NCBI RefSeq assembly: GCF_000721105.1
Contig: NZ_JOEV01000077.1
Coordinates: 1 to 20,741 of the forward strand
From: Streptomyces cellulosae
GTDB lineage: Bacteria; Actinomycetota; Actinomycetes; Streptomycetales; Streptomycetaceae
DNA: 20,741 nucleotides
Direction: 5' to 3'
Position numbers and translations under genes: made by a program. Each line of letters opens with the position of its first letter. Position 1 is the stretch's first letter. Positions 7,160-15,330 of the stretch are shown in pieces. Below the pieces are notes generated by a model. That model saw nothing but the letters and a program-made list of their open reading frames with translations. It had not been told where the DNA came from and made no database searches.

Positions 7160-8509
7160 ATGCGTCCCGAAGACGGTGCTCCTGTGAGCCGCCGCCGGTT
7201 TCTCTCCCTCTCGGCGGCCGGTGCCGCCACCGGCGCGGCGGCGCTCAGCGGCTGCGCCCTCCAGGTGTCCACCGGGGTCAGCGGCCGGGGCGAGACCGTC
7301 ACGGTGATGGCCAAGCCCGACGACATCTCCCCGGACCTGATCCGGCAGGCCCAGAAGGACATCGGCGTCAAGATCGTCACGGTGCGGTACGACCTCACCA
7401 AGCTGATCGGGATGATGACCAACGGCAACCCGCCCGACCTGGTGCGCGGTGTCGGTGCCGTGGACGCGCCGTACTTCGCCGCGCGGGACGTGATGGAGAA
7501 CCTGGACCCGTACTTCGCCAGGAGCTCGGTGCTCGAGCTCGACGACCTGGACCCGGTCAACGACCTGTGGCGCTACGACGGCCGCACGCAGGGCAAGGGC
7601 CCGCGCTACGGCATGGCGAAGGACTTCTCCCAGGACTCCATGTTCTGGTACAACACCGCGCTCTTCGACCAGGCGGGCGTCGACCACCCGCCGGAGCTGG
7701 AGCCCGTCACGTTCGAGGAGTGGCTGGAAACCGCCAAGCGGCTCACGCGCCGCAAGAACGGCCAGACGACAGTGTTCGGCGGCAGCTACAACGGCGTCCT
7801 CACCCCCAACGTCCTGGCGAGTCTGACGGCGGCCGCCGGCGGGAGCCTCTTCAACGACGACTTCTCCCGCATCGACTTCACCACCCCCGAGGCCCGCAAG
7901 GCGCTGGCCTGGTACATCGAGTACGGCCGTACCAGGGTCGGGCCCAGCATCGTCCAGCCCGACCCCAACGCCTGGGACGGGCCCACCTACCAGGCCGGCC
8001 GCATGGCCATGTCGGGCAACGGCTACTGGCTCGGCGGCCTGATCAACGCCGACAAGAAGCTGGCGCCGGTCTCCCGCCTGGCCCCCGCCCCCGTCTTCCA
8101 GGGCGGCCCCAGGATCAGTCCCTGCCAGGCCGGTACGGGCTTCTGGATTCCGCGCACGTCCCGCCACAAGGACGCCGCCTGGCGAGTCTTCGAGTGGTTC
8201 TTCGGCGAGGCACCCGCCAAGGGCCGCGCCTCCGGCGGCTGGGGCATCCCCACCCTGAAGTCCCTGCGGCCGCTGATGCCGGCCCAGGAGGACTACCAGA
8301 GACGCGAGTTGACAGTGCAGAACGCCGAGCTGAAGCACTTCTCGGTGATCGCCTTCACCCCGTACGCCACGGCGGACTCGCTCTACGCCCTCTTCAACGA
8401 GATCGCCCCGGCCGCGATGAACGGCCGGATGTCCGTCGACACCCTGGCCGGTCGCCTGAACGCGACCATGAACGAGCAGCTCAAGCGCGGTAAGGAGCAG
8501 GTGGGATGA
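7160..8509 (+). CDS. Extracellular sugar-binding lipoprotein of the second importer (SBP family 1)
   Basis: 449 residues. Twin-arginine motif SRRRFLSLS at 10-18, hydrophobic segment, then lipobox ALSGC with Cys32 as the expected lipid anchor, so it should be exported folded and tethered outside the membrane. The mature sequence follows the family 1 binding-protein pattern: RYGMAKDFSQDSMFWYNTAL, then FEEWLETAKRLTRRKNGQTT, then a C-terminal lobe with TGFWIPRTSRHKDAAWRVFE. The start is ATG at 7160, supported by AGGAGG ten bases upstream; an earlier in-frame ATG at 7034 would put a non-signal extension across the operator and was rejected. It heads an operon with two permeases and three exported polysaccharide-degrading enzymes, so its ligand is likely the oligosaccharide those enzymes release. 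It is only distantly similar to the binding protein at 2845-4179, suggesting a different ligand. Confidence 0.93.
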   Translation: MRPEDGAPVSRRRFLSLSAAGAATGAAALSGCALQVSTGVSGRGETVTVMAKPDDISPDLIRQAQKDIGVKIVTVRYDLTKLIGMMTNGNPPDLVRGVGAVDAPYFAARDVMENLDPYFARSSVLELDDLDPVNDLWRYDGRTQGKGPRYGMAKDFSQDSMFWYNTALFDQAGVDHPPELEPVTFEEWLETAKRLTRRKNGQTTVFGGSYNGVLTPNVLASLTAAAGGSLFNDDFSRIDFTTPEARKALAWYIEYGRTRVGPSIVQPDPNAWDGPTYQAGRMAMSGNGYWLGGLINADKKLAPVSRLAPAPVFQGGPRISPCQAGTGFWIPRTSRHKDAAWRVFEWFFGEAPAKGRASGGWGIPTLKSLRPLMPAQEDYQRRELTVQNAELKHFSVIAFTPYATADSLYALFNEIAPAAMNGRMSVDTLAGRLNATMNEQLKRGKEQVG

Positions 8510-9507
8510 CGGCCGATCAGATCTCCTCGGTCGCGAGGCGGCCGGCCGGCGCGGCCAGGAAGACCGGACGGGTACGGGCCGCCGACCGGCCGCGGACCTC
8601 CATGACCGCGCGCAGGCACCGGGCGTTCTACCTGTTCACCTCTCCCTGGATCATCGGGTTCCTGCTGCTGACCGTCGTCCCCATGGCGTACGCGCTGTGG
8701 CTGAGCTTCACCACGTACGACGGCATCTCGCCCAACTGGCGCTACGTCGGTCTCGGCAACTACAGCGAGCTCCTCACCGACTCCCGGACCTGGGACTCCC
8801 TGGGCCGAACGGGCCTGTTCGCGGCGACCTCGGTGCCGCTGTCGATCATCGCCGGGCTCGGGCTCGCCGTCCTGGTCAACCGGCCGATCAAGGCACGCGG
8901 ACTGTTCCGCACCCTGCTCTACCTGCCGGCCGTGGTGCCCCCGGTGGGTGTGGGCCTCGCCTTCAAGGCGCTCTTCGACCAGAACTCCGGCGCCGCCAAC
9001 GGTGTCCTGACCCTGTTCGGCTTCGACGCGCTGGGCTGGCTCGCCGACCCCTACGCCCGCTACGTGCTCCTGATGAGCGTGCTGTGGGCCGCCGGAAACA
9101 TCATGATCATCTCGCTGGCCGGGCTCCAGGACGTACCCCGCGAACTGCACGAGGCGGCCCGCATCGACGGGGCGAGCGCCTGGCGGACCTTCCGCAGCGT
9201 CACCGTGCCGCTGCTGTCTCCGGTGCTGCTCTTCCAGACGGTGACCGGTGTGATCGCCTCGGTGCAGACCATCATGCCGCTGCTGCTGACACCCGACGGC
9301 ACGACGGCGGGCGTCACCGCGCTGCCCCAGTCCAACTACCTCTACATGATGCACGTGTTCGGGCAGTACTTCGCGCTCGGCCGCTACGGCTACGCCTCCG
9401 CACTCCTGTGGGTGCTCTTCGTGCTGATCCTCATCGTGACCGGACTCATCTTCAGGTTCACGTCCGGCGTGGTGTTCTACAACGTCGACCCGGAGGCGAA
9501 GAAGTGA
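8506..9507 (+). CDS. CUT1 sugar ABC transporter permease (MalF type), second importer
   Basis: 333 residues. A charged, Arg-rich cytoplasmic N-terminus (1-39) precedes the first membrane segment, about 41-68 (FYLFTSPWIIGFLLLTVVPM). The EAA loop that contacts the ATPase is at about 216-235 (EAARIDGASAWRTFRSVTVP). The ATG overlaps the TGA of the binding-protein gene in an ATGA junction, so translation is coupled. The next permease starts inside its end in the same way. Together with that partner it forms the channel of the second importer. Confidence 0.93.
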   Translation: MTADQISSVARRPAGAARKTGRVRAADRPRTSMTARRHRAFYLFTSPWIIGFLLLTVVPMAYALWLSFTTYDGISPNWRYVGLGNYSELLTDSRTWDSLGRTGLFAATSVPLSIIAGLGLAVLVNRPIKARGLFRTLLYLPAVVPPVGVGLAFKALFDQNSGAANGVLTLFGFDALGWLADPYARYVLLMSVLWAAGNIMIISLAGLQDVPRELHEAARIDGASAWRTFRSVTVPLLSPVLLFQTVTGVIASVQTIMPLLLTPDGTTAGVTALPQSNYLYMMHVFGQYFALGRYGYASALLWVLFVLILIVTGLIFRFTSGVVFYNVDPEAKK

Positions 9508-10403
9508 CCGCCACCAGCGTGCCCACCGCGTCCGCCGGGTCCGCCACCGGCGTGACCTCCTCCCACTCCGCGCCCCGGGTGCGGATACGCGTCAACCGTC
9601 TCGTCCTCTACACCGTTCTGGTCGCGCTCACCGGCCTGTTCATCGGCCCGTTCGGCTGGCTGGTCCTCACCGGGCTGAAGAACCCGGCCGAACTGGCGGC
9701 CTCGCCCGTGCACTGGCTGCCCGACCACGTCCAGTGGCACAACTTCGCCGACGCCTTCAACCTGATCGACTTCCTCGGCTACGCCCGCAACTCCCTGATC
9801 ATCGCCCTGATCTACGCCACCCTCGTCACCCTCAGCTCGGCCTGGGTCGGCTTCGGGTTCGCCCGCCTGGAGGCGCCCGGCAAGAAGCCACTGTTCGGCA
9901 TCCTGCTCGGGTCGATGATGCTGCCCCAGCTCATCACCCTGCTGCCGACCTATCTGATCTTCGCCAAGCTCGGGATGGTCGACACGTACTGGCCGTGGGT
10001 GCTGTGGGGCCTGGCCGCCGCCCCCTATCTCGTCTTCCTCTTCCGCCAGTTCTTCGCCGGTCTGCCGCAGGAGCTGGAAGAGGCCGCGATCGTCGACGGC
10101 TGCGGCTACGCCACCATCTTCTGGCGGATCTTCCTGCCGCAGTCCTGGCCGGTGCTGTCCGCGAGTTTCGTGATCGCCTTCACCTGGAGCTGGGGCGACT
10201 ACATCGCGCCCCAACTCCTCCTGTCCACCGACAGGTCCACGCTCGCCGTCGCCGTCATGTCGACGTACGTCACCACCGCCGGCACCCCGGTCACCAACCT
10301 CCAGGCCGCGGCCTCGGTGATGTATGTCGTGCCGATCCTGCTGATCTTCCTCATCGCCCAGCGCGGTTTCGTCGCCGGCATGGCCACGACGGGCCTCAAG
10401 TGA
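9504..10403 (+). CDS. CUT1 sugar ABC transporter permease (MalG type), second importer
   Basis: 299 residues from GTG at 9504, which overlaps the stop of the previous gene (GTGA), with GGAGG about eight bases upstream. Membrane segments begin near residue 33 (LVLYTVLVALTGLFIGPFGW). The EAA loop is at about 193-212 (EAAIVDGCGYATIFWRIFLP), and the C-terminus GFVAGMATTGLK is typical of this subunit. The open frame extends far upstream within the partner gene, but only this portion is permease-like. No ATP-binding subunit follows; the next gene is a secreted hydrolase. Confidence 0.93.
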   Translation: MTATSVPTASAGSATGVTSSHSAPRVRIRVNRLVLYTVLVALTGLFIGPFGWLVLTGLKNPAELAASPVHWLPDHVQWHNFADAFNLIDFLGYARNSLIIALIYATLVTLSSAWVGFGFARLEAPGKKPLFGILLGSMMLPQLITLLPTYLIFAKLGMVDTYWPWVLWGLAAAPYLVFLFRQFFAGLPQELEEAAIVDGCGYATIFWRIFLPQSWPVLSASFVIAFTWSWGDYIAPQLLLSTDRSTLAVAVMSTYVTTAGTPVTNLQAAASVMYVVPILLIFLIAQRGFVAGMATTGLK

Positions 10404-10437
10404 TCCCCCCGTACCGACCTGTTGCAAGGAGAAACAC

Positions 10438-11964
10438 ATGAACACGCCCCTGTCCCGCCGTACGGCCCTTCAGGCGGCCGGCGCCACCGTGCTCGCCGCC
10501 GGCCTCTCGGGCGGTCTGTCGGCCACGGCGGCCCACGCGGACGACGCCCCCGCCGCGCCCAAGCTGGTCACCTACCCCCGGCCGGCCGACATGCCGACGA
10601 ACACCAGCTTCAAGGTGAGAGTCCGTACCGCCCCCGACGGGGACTGGCAGACCCTGGACATCTGGCGGCCCCAGCTGGAGGAGATCAACCCCACCACCGG
10701 GTCCGGCAAGGTCCTCAACACCTCGATGGTGTACTTCGACTTCCAGGGCTCCGTCGAGATCGAGGTCACCTACCTCAAGGGCGGCACCACCAAGGCGCGG
10801 ATACGCCCCGACTCGCTCGGCATCACCCCCGAACTCCTCGGCGACACCCTGCGGTTCACGCTCGACGAGCCGCGTGACGTGGTCGTGCAGATCAACGACG
10901 AGATCTTCGACTGTCTGCACGTCATCACCAACCACATCGACCCGAACCCGCCGGCCGCCGACGACCCGGACGTCATCTACTTCGGCCCCGGCACCCACAC
11001 CGTCACCGGAAACGTCCTCACCGTCCCCAGCGGCAAGACCGTCTACCTGGCGGGCGGCGCCGTCCTGAAGGCGCAGGTGTTCTTCAAGAACGTGGAGAAG
11101 GCCGCCCTCACCGGCCACGGCATGCTCAGCGCCGGGCCCGGCGGGATCCTCTGCGAGGGCAGCAAGAACATCCGCGTCGAGGACGTCATCATCATGAACC
11201 CGAACGGCTACGCGGGCACGTTCGGCATGAGCGAGAACGTCCACGTCAAGAAGGCTCGCTCGTTCAGCTCCAAGGGCAACGGCGACGGTTTCGACGTCTT
11301 CTCCTCGACCGGGATCGTCTTCGACGGCTGCTTCATGCGCAACTCCGACGACTGCTTCGCCATCTACTGCCACCGCTGGGACTACTACGGCGACACCCGC
11401 GACATCACCATCCAGAACTGCACGCTGTGGGCCGACGTCGCCCACCCGGTCAACGTCGGCACCCACGGCAACACCGACGCCCCCGAGACGCTCGAGAACC
11501 TCGTCATCAAGAACATCGACGTCCTCGACCACCGCGAGCCCCAGATGAACTACCAGGGGTGCATCGCGCTCAACCCCGGTGACTCCAACCTCATCAAGAA
11601 CGTCCGCATCGAGGACGTCCGCATCGAGGACTTCCGCTGGGGCCAGGTCATCTACATGAAGGTGATGTTCAACCCGAAGTACAACACCTCGGTCGGCCGC
11701 GGCATCGAGGACGTCTACGTCAAGAACCTCAGCTACACGGGCACGCACGCCAACCCCTCGCTGTTCCTCGGCTACGACGCCGACCACGCCATCAAGGACG
11801 TCACCTTCGAGAACCTGGTGATCAACGGTCTGGTCGTCGCCGACTCGATGAAGAAGCCGACCTGGTACTACACCACCGACGCCATCCAGTGGTTCTACAA
11901 CGAGCACGTGACGAACCTGAAGTTCCTCACGACCGCCGAGGCCGAGGCGGCAGCCGCGTCATGA
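10438..11964 (+). CDS. Tat-exported right-handed beta-helix glycoside hydrolase, GH28/GH49-like
   Basis: 508 residues. Twin-arginine signal (LSRRTALQAAG, cleavage probably after AAHA near 34). Residues 35-165 look like a beta-rich N-terminal domain with no obvious catalytic motif. From about 175 the sequence becomes a parallel beta-helix. The clan GH-N acidic cluster is visible: NGDGFD (Asp283, Asp286) and NSDDC (Asp304, Asp305), followed by GTHGN with His343, resembling the NTD/DD/HG order of polygalacturonases. The N-terminal beta domain is more like the two-domain arrangement of GH49 than a plain pectinase. Expected activity is hydrolysis of a polysaccharide outside the cell; the substrate is not determined. 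Start ATG 10438 with AAGGAG upstream, 34 bases after the permease. Its stop overlaps the start of the next gene (ATGA). A lyase with the same fold is possible, but the Asp cluster favours a hydrolase. Confidence 0.8.
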   Translation: MNTPLSRRTALQAAGATVLAAGLSGGLSATAAHADDAPAAPKLVTYPRPADMPTNTSFKVRVRTAPDGDWQTLDIWRPQLEEINPTTGSGKVLNTSMVYFDFQGSVEIEVTYLKGGTTKARIRPDSLGITPELLGDTLRFTLDEPRDVVVQINDEIFDCLHVITNHIDPNPPAADDPDVIYFGPGTHTVTGNVLTVPSGKTVYLAGGAVLKAQVFFKNVEKAALTGHGMLSAGPGGILCEGSKNIRVEDVIIMNPNGYAGTFGMSENVHVKKARSFSSKGNGDGFDVFSSTGIVFDGCFMRNSDDCFAIYCHRWDYYGDTRDITIQNCTLWADVAHPVNVGTHGNTDAPETLENLVIKNIDVLDHREPQMNYQGCIALNPGDSNLIKNVRIEDVRIEDFRWGQVIYMKVMFNPKYNTSVGRGIEDVYVKNLSYTGTHANPSLFLGYDADHAIKDVTFENLVINGLVVADSMKKPTWYYTTDAIQWFYNEHVTNLKFLTTAEAEAAAAS

Positions 11965-14900
11965 CGATCCCCGCCCCGACCCGCCGGGGTTTCCTCGGCG
12001 GCACGGCGGCCCTGCTGCTGGTGGCGGGCGCGAGCGGACTGCTCGCGCCCACCGCCGCCCGGGCCGCCGCACAGAACACCGGCCCCCGCGTCCTCACCCA
12101 CCCCGGGCTCCTGCACAGCGCCGCCGACCTGGCCCGCATGAAGGCCGCCGTCGCCGCGAAGGAAGCCCCGGTCCACGACGGCTACCTCGCCCTCGCCGCC
12201 CACGCGCGCTCCCAGTCGACGTACACCGTTCAGAACACCGGCCAGATCACCTCCTGGGGACGCGGCCCCACCAACTTCCAGAACCAGGCCGTCGCCGACT
12301 CGGCCGCCGCCTACCAGAACGCCCTGATGTGGTGCGCCACCGGCGACCGCGCCCACGCCGACAAGGCCCGCGACATCCTCAACGCCTGGTCGGCCTCCCT
12401 GACGATCATCACGGGCGCTGACGGCCCGCTCGGCGCCGGCCTGCAGGCCTTCAAGTTCGTCAACGCGGCCGAACTGCTCCGGCACACCGGCTACGACGGC
12501 TGGACGGACGCCGACATCGCCCGCTGCGAGCGCTCCTTCCTGGACGTCTGGTATCCCGCCGTGTCCGGCTACATGCTCTACGCCAACGGCAACTGGGACC
12601 TGACGGCCCTCCAGACGATCCTCGCCATCGGCGTGTTCTGCGAGGAGCGCACCCTCTTCGAGGACGCCCTGCGCTTCGCCGCCGCCGGAGCCGGCAACGG
12701 CAGCATCGCGCACCGTGTCGTCACCGACGCCGGCCAGGGCCAGGAGGCGGGCCGCGACCAGGGCCACGAACAACTCGCGGTCGGTTTGACCGGCGACATC
12801 GCCCAGGTCGCCTGGAACCAGGGCGTCGACCTGTGGGGATACGACGAGAACCGCGTCCTCGCGAACTTCGAGTACGCCGCCCGCTACAACCTCGGCGGCG
12901 ACGTCCCCTTCGTCCCCGACCTCGACCGCACCGGAAAGTACATCAAGCAGACCGTCTCCGCGACCGGCCGGGGCACCATGCCCCCGATCTACGAGATGGC
13001 CTACGCCCACTACGCCGGCGTCCGCGGCCTCGACACCCCCTCCACCAAGGCGGCCGTCTTCCGCGGCACCGGCGGCGCCCGGGTCGTCGAGGGCAGCAAT
13101 GACGACCTGCCCAGCTGGGGCACCTTCACCTACGCCGGCACCGAGGCCCCGGCGCCGACCGTGCCGACGGCACCGACGGGAGTCACGGCGGTCGGGGACG
13201 GCACCTCCGTCACCGTGAGCTGGCTGCCGTCCGTGTGGGCGAGCACCTACACCGTCCGCAGGGCCGAGAAGCCCGAGGGGCCGTACGAGGAGATCGCCAC
13301 CGGAGTCGACAAGCCGGCGTACACGGACAGCGGGACGCGCGCGGGCCGGACGTACCACTACACGGTCTCCGCCGCCAGCTCCCTCGGCAGCAGCGGTGAT
13401 TCCGACGTGGCCACCGCCACCGCCGGTCTGCCCGACCCCTGGTCCACCCAGGACCTCGGGACGGTGAGGATCCCCGGCTCCGCCGTCTTCGACGGTGAAC
13501 GGTTCGTGCTGGAGGCGTCCGGCACCGCCGACACCTACCGCCTGGTCCAGCTGCCGCTGCCCGGCGACGGTACGGTCACCGCGCGGATCGTGTGGCCGCT
13601 CAGCTCGCAGTACTCCAAGATCGGCGTGGCTCTGAGGGCCTCCCTGGACGCGGACGCGGCGCACGCCGCCATGCTCATCCAGGGGCTGCCGCTGCACACC
13701 TGGAGCGGGGTGTGGACGGTACGGCCGTCGGCGGGTGCCGATGTCCTTGCGACCGGCAGCACGCCCGTTCCGCCCTCCCAGCAGCAGGCGATCACCACGT
13801 CCGCCGCCTTCCCCATCTCCGGCCTCGGCACCCTGCCCGAGTCGGCCACTCCACTGGAGGCGCCGTACGTCGAGGGGGCCGGCGACGGCTACCGGCTGCG
13901 CGCGCCCTACTGGGTGCGGGTGACCCGCAAGGGCCGCGACTGCACCGGAGCCATCTCGCCGGACGGCATCCGCTGGACCCAAGTCGGTTCCACCGAGGTC
14001 GATTTGGGGCACATCGCGTACGCCTGCCTGGCCCTCACCTCCTGCCTCGGGGTCGACGAGACCTACGCCGAGACCGGCACCGGCGCCTTCGACAACGTCA
14101 GCGTGACGTCGGCGTCCGGCGAGGTGTGGACCGTGCCGAAACCCGTCCGCACCGCCGGTGACCTGACCGCGGCCGGCGGCGCCGACGCCGTCGAACTGGC
14201 CTGGACCGACCCTGACCTCTCCGCCCGCTACAAGGTGCTGCGCGCCACCGACGCCGACGGCCCGTACCTGACCCTCGCGACCGGCGTCGGCTCCGTGGGG
14301 TCCGGCACCCGCATCCGGTACGCCGACGCCAGCGGTACCCCCGGGACGACGTACCACTACGCCGTCGCGAAGACCAACACCGCCGGACGCGGCCCGCTCT
14401 CGCAGCCCGCGTCGGCGACCATGCCGACCCCGTCCCTTCCCCAGCTCACCTCCGCCACCGCCGCGTTCGCCAACCAGGGCGTCAGCTTCCGGCACCTGCT
14501 GCGGGCCTCGCACGAGCCGACCCGGTTCGCCGCACGAGGGCTGCCCGACAGAGTCCGCGTCGACAAGCGCACCGGCCTGATCTCCGGAACCCCCAACCAG
14601 ACCGGTGAGTTCACGGTGACGACGACCGCGGGCAACGCCGCCGGTGACGCCACCGGCACGCTCACCCTCACGGTCGGCACACCCCCGCCCGCCCCCTGGA
14701 CCTACGGCGACCTCGGCGACGTGATCCTCGACGACCGCGCCTACGGCACGCTCGGCGTGGTCGCCGTCCGTACCCCCGGCAGCACCGCCCACCAGGACGG
14801 GACGTTCGTGGTGCGCGGCGCCGGGACCGACCTCACCGTCAACAGCCAGGGCATGACAGGGCAGTTCGCACGGCAGCCCGTCACCGGGGACTGCACGGTC

Positions 14901-15293
14901 ACCGCCCGGCTGGTCTCCCGCACCGGGGCCACCGCCGACCGGGTGGGGCTGCTGATGGCCAAGTCGCTGTCACCGTTCGACCAGGCCGCCGGGGTGATCG
15001 TCACCGGCGGGACGACGGCGCAGCTCATGCTGCGGCCCAGCGTGGCCGGAGCCTCCGCCTTCTCGGGCACCACCACCGTCCCCCTGCCCCTGCTGCTGCG
15101 GCTGAAGCGCACCGGGACCGCCTTCACCGCGGCTGTCTCCCTCGACGACGGCGCCACCTGGACCTCCCTCGCCTCCGGGCAGATCCCCGGGTTCGGTGAC
15201 GCCGCCTACCACGTGGGCCTCGTGGTCTGCTCCCGCAACCCCCTGGCCCTCGCCACCACCGAGTTCGACGAGGTGAGCATCACGCCGGACTGA
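11961..15293 (+). CDS. Large modular Tat-exported polysaccharide lyase, alginate-lyase-like superfamily, with FN3 and jelly-roll modules
   Basis: 1110 residues. Tat signal TRRGFLGG at 7-14, cleavage near ARAA (about 36). Residues 42-390 form an alpha-helical domain of the alginate-lyase-like (alpha/alpha-toroid) superfamily, with motifs shared with the next gene: AYQNALMW, ANGNWDL (Asn211, Asp213), GNGSIAH, GRDQGH (His269), and WNQGVDLWGYDENR (Tyr294). After a Pro/Thr linker come a fibronectin type III domain (about 402-490), a concanavalin-like beta module (about 495-717), a second FN3 (about 728-822), an Ig-like module of the putative-Ig type (about 826-906, LPDRVRVDKRTGLISGTPNQ), and a second concanavalin-like module (about 912-1110) resembling the first. 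The accessory modules probably bind polysaccharide. It lacks the NNH motif of PL5 alginate lyases; PL38 (glucuronan lyase) is a plausible but untested home. Start overlaps the previous stop. Confidence 0.82.
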   Translation: MTIPAPTRRGFLGGTAALLLVAGASGLLAPTAARAAAQNTGPRVLTHPGLLHSAADLARMKAAVAAKEAPVHDGYLALAAHARSQSTYTVQNTGQITSWGRGPTNFQNQAVADSAAAYQNALMWCATGDRAHADKARDILNAWSASLTIITGADGPLGAGLQAFKFVNAAELLRHTGYDGWTDADIARCERSFLDVWYPAVSGYMLYANGNWDLTALQTILAIGVFCEERTLFEDALRFAAAGAGNGSIAHRVVTDAGQGQEAGRDQGHEQLAVGLTGDIAQVAWNQGVDLWGYDENRVLANFEYAARYNLGGDVPFVPDLDRTGKYIKQTVSATGRGTMPPIYEMAYAHYAGVRGLDTPSTKAAVFRGTGGARVVEGSNDDLPSWGTFTYAGTEAPAPTVPTAPTGVTAVGDGTSVTVSWLPSVWASTYTVRRAEKPEGPYEEIATGVDKPAYTDSGTRAGRTYHYTVSAASSLGSSGDSDVATATAGLPDPWSTQDLGTVRIPGSAVFDGERFVLEASGTADTYRLVQLPLPGDGTVTARIVWPLSSQYSKIGVALRASLDADAAHAAMLIQGLPLHTWSGVWTVRPSAGADVLATGSTPVPPSQQQAITTSAAFPISGLGTLPESATPLEAPYVEGAGDGYRLRAPYWVRVTRKGRDCTGAISPDGIRWTQVGSTEVDLGHIAYACLALTSCLGVDETYAETGTGAFDNVSVTSASGEVWTVPKPVRTAGDLTAAGGADAVELAWTDPDLSARYKVLRATDADGPYLTLATGVGSVGSGTRIRYADASGTPGTTYHYAVAKTNTAGRGPLSQPASATMPTPSLPQLTSATAAFANQGVSFRHLLRASHEPTRFAARGLPDRVRVDKRTGLISGTPNQTGEFTVTTTAGNAAGDATGTLTLTVGTPPPAPWTYGDLGDVILDDRAYGTLGVVAVRTPGSTAHQDGTFVVRGAGTDLTVNSQGMTGQFARQPVTGDCTVTARLVSRTGATADRVGLLMAKSLSPFDQAAGVIVTGGTTAQLMLRPSVAGASAFSGTTTVPLPLLLRLKRTGTAFTAAVSLDDGATWTSLASGQIPGFGDAAYHVGLVVCSRNPLALATTEFDEVSITPD

Positions 15294-15330
15294 TCCCACT
15301 GATCCCCCCACGGATTGGAGACGCACCACC

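Noticed and set aside
10396..11907. 503-codon minus-strand open frame opposite the beta-helix enzyme
   Set aside because: Val/Asp/Gly/Glu repeats mirror the codon pattern of the real gene on the other strand.
11895..14792. 965-codon minus-strand open frame opposite the modular lyase
   Set aside because: Low-complexity Gly/Ala/Val/Arg composition with no ribosome site or recognisable motif. The plus strand encodes a clear Tat-exported multidomain enzyme.
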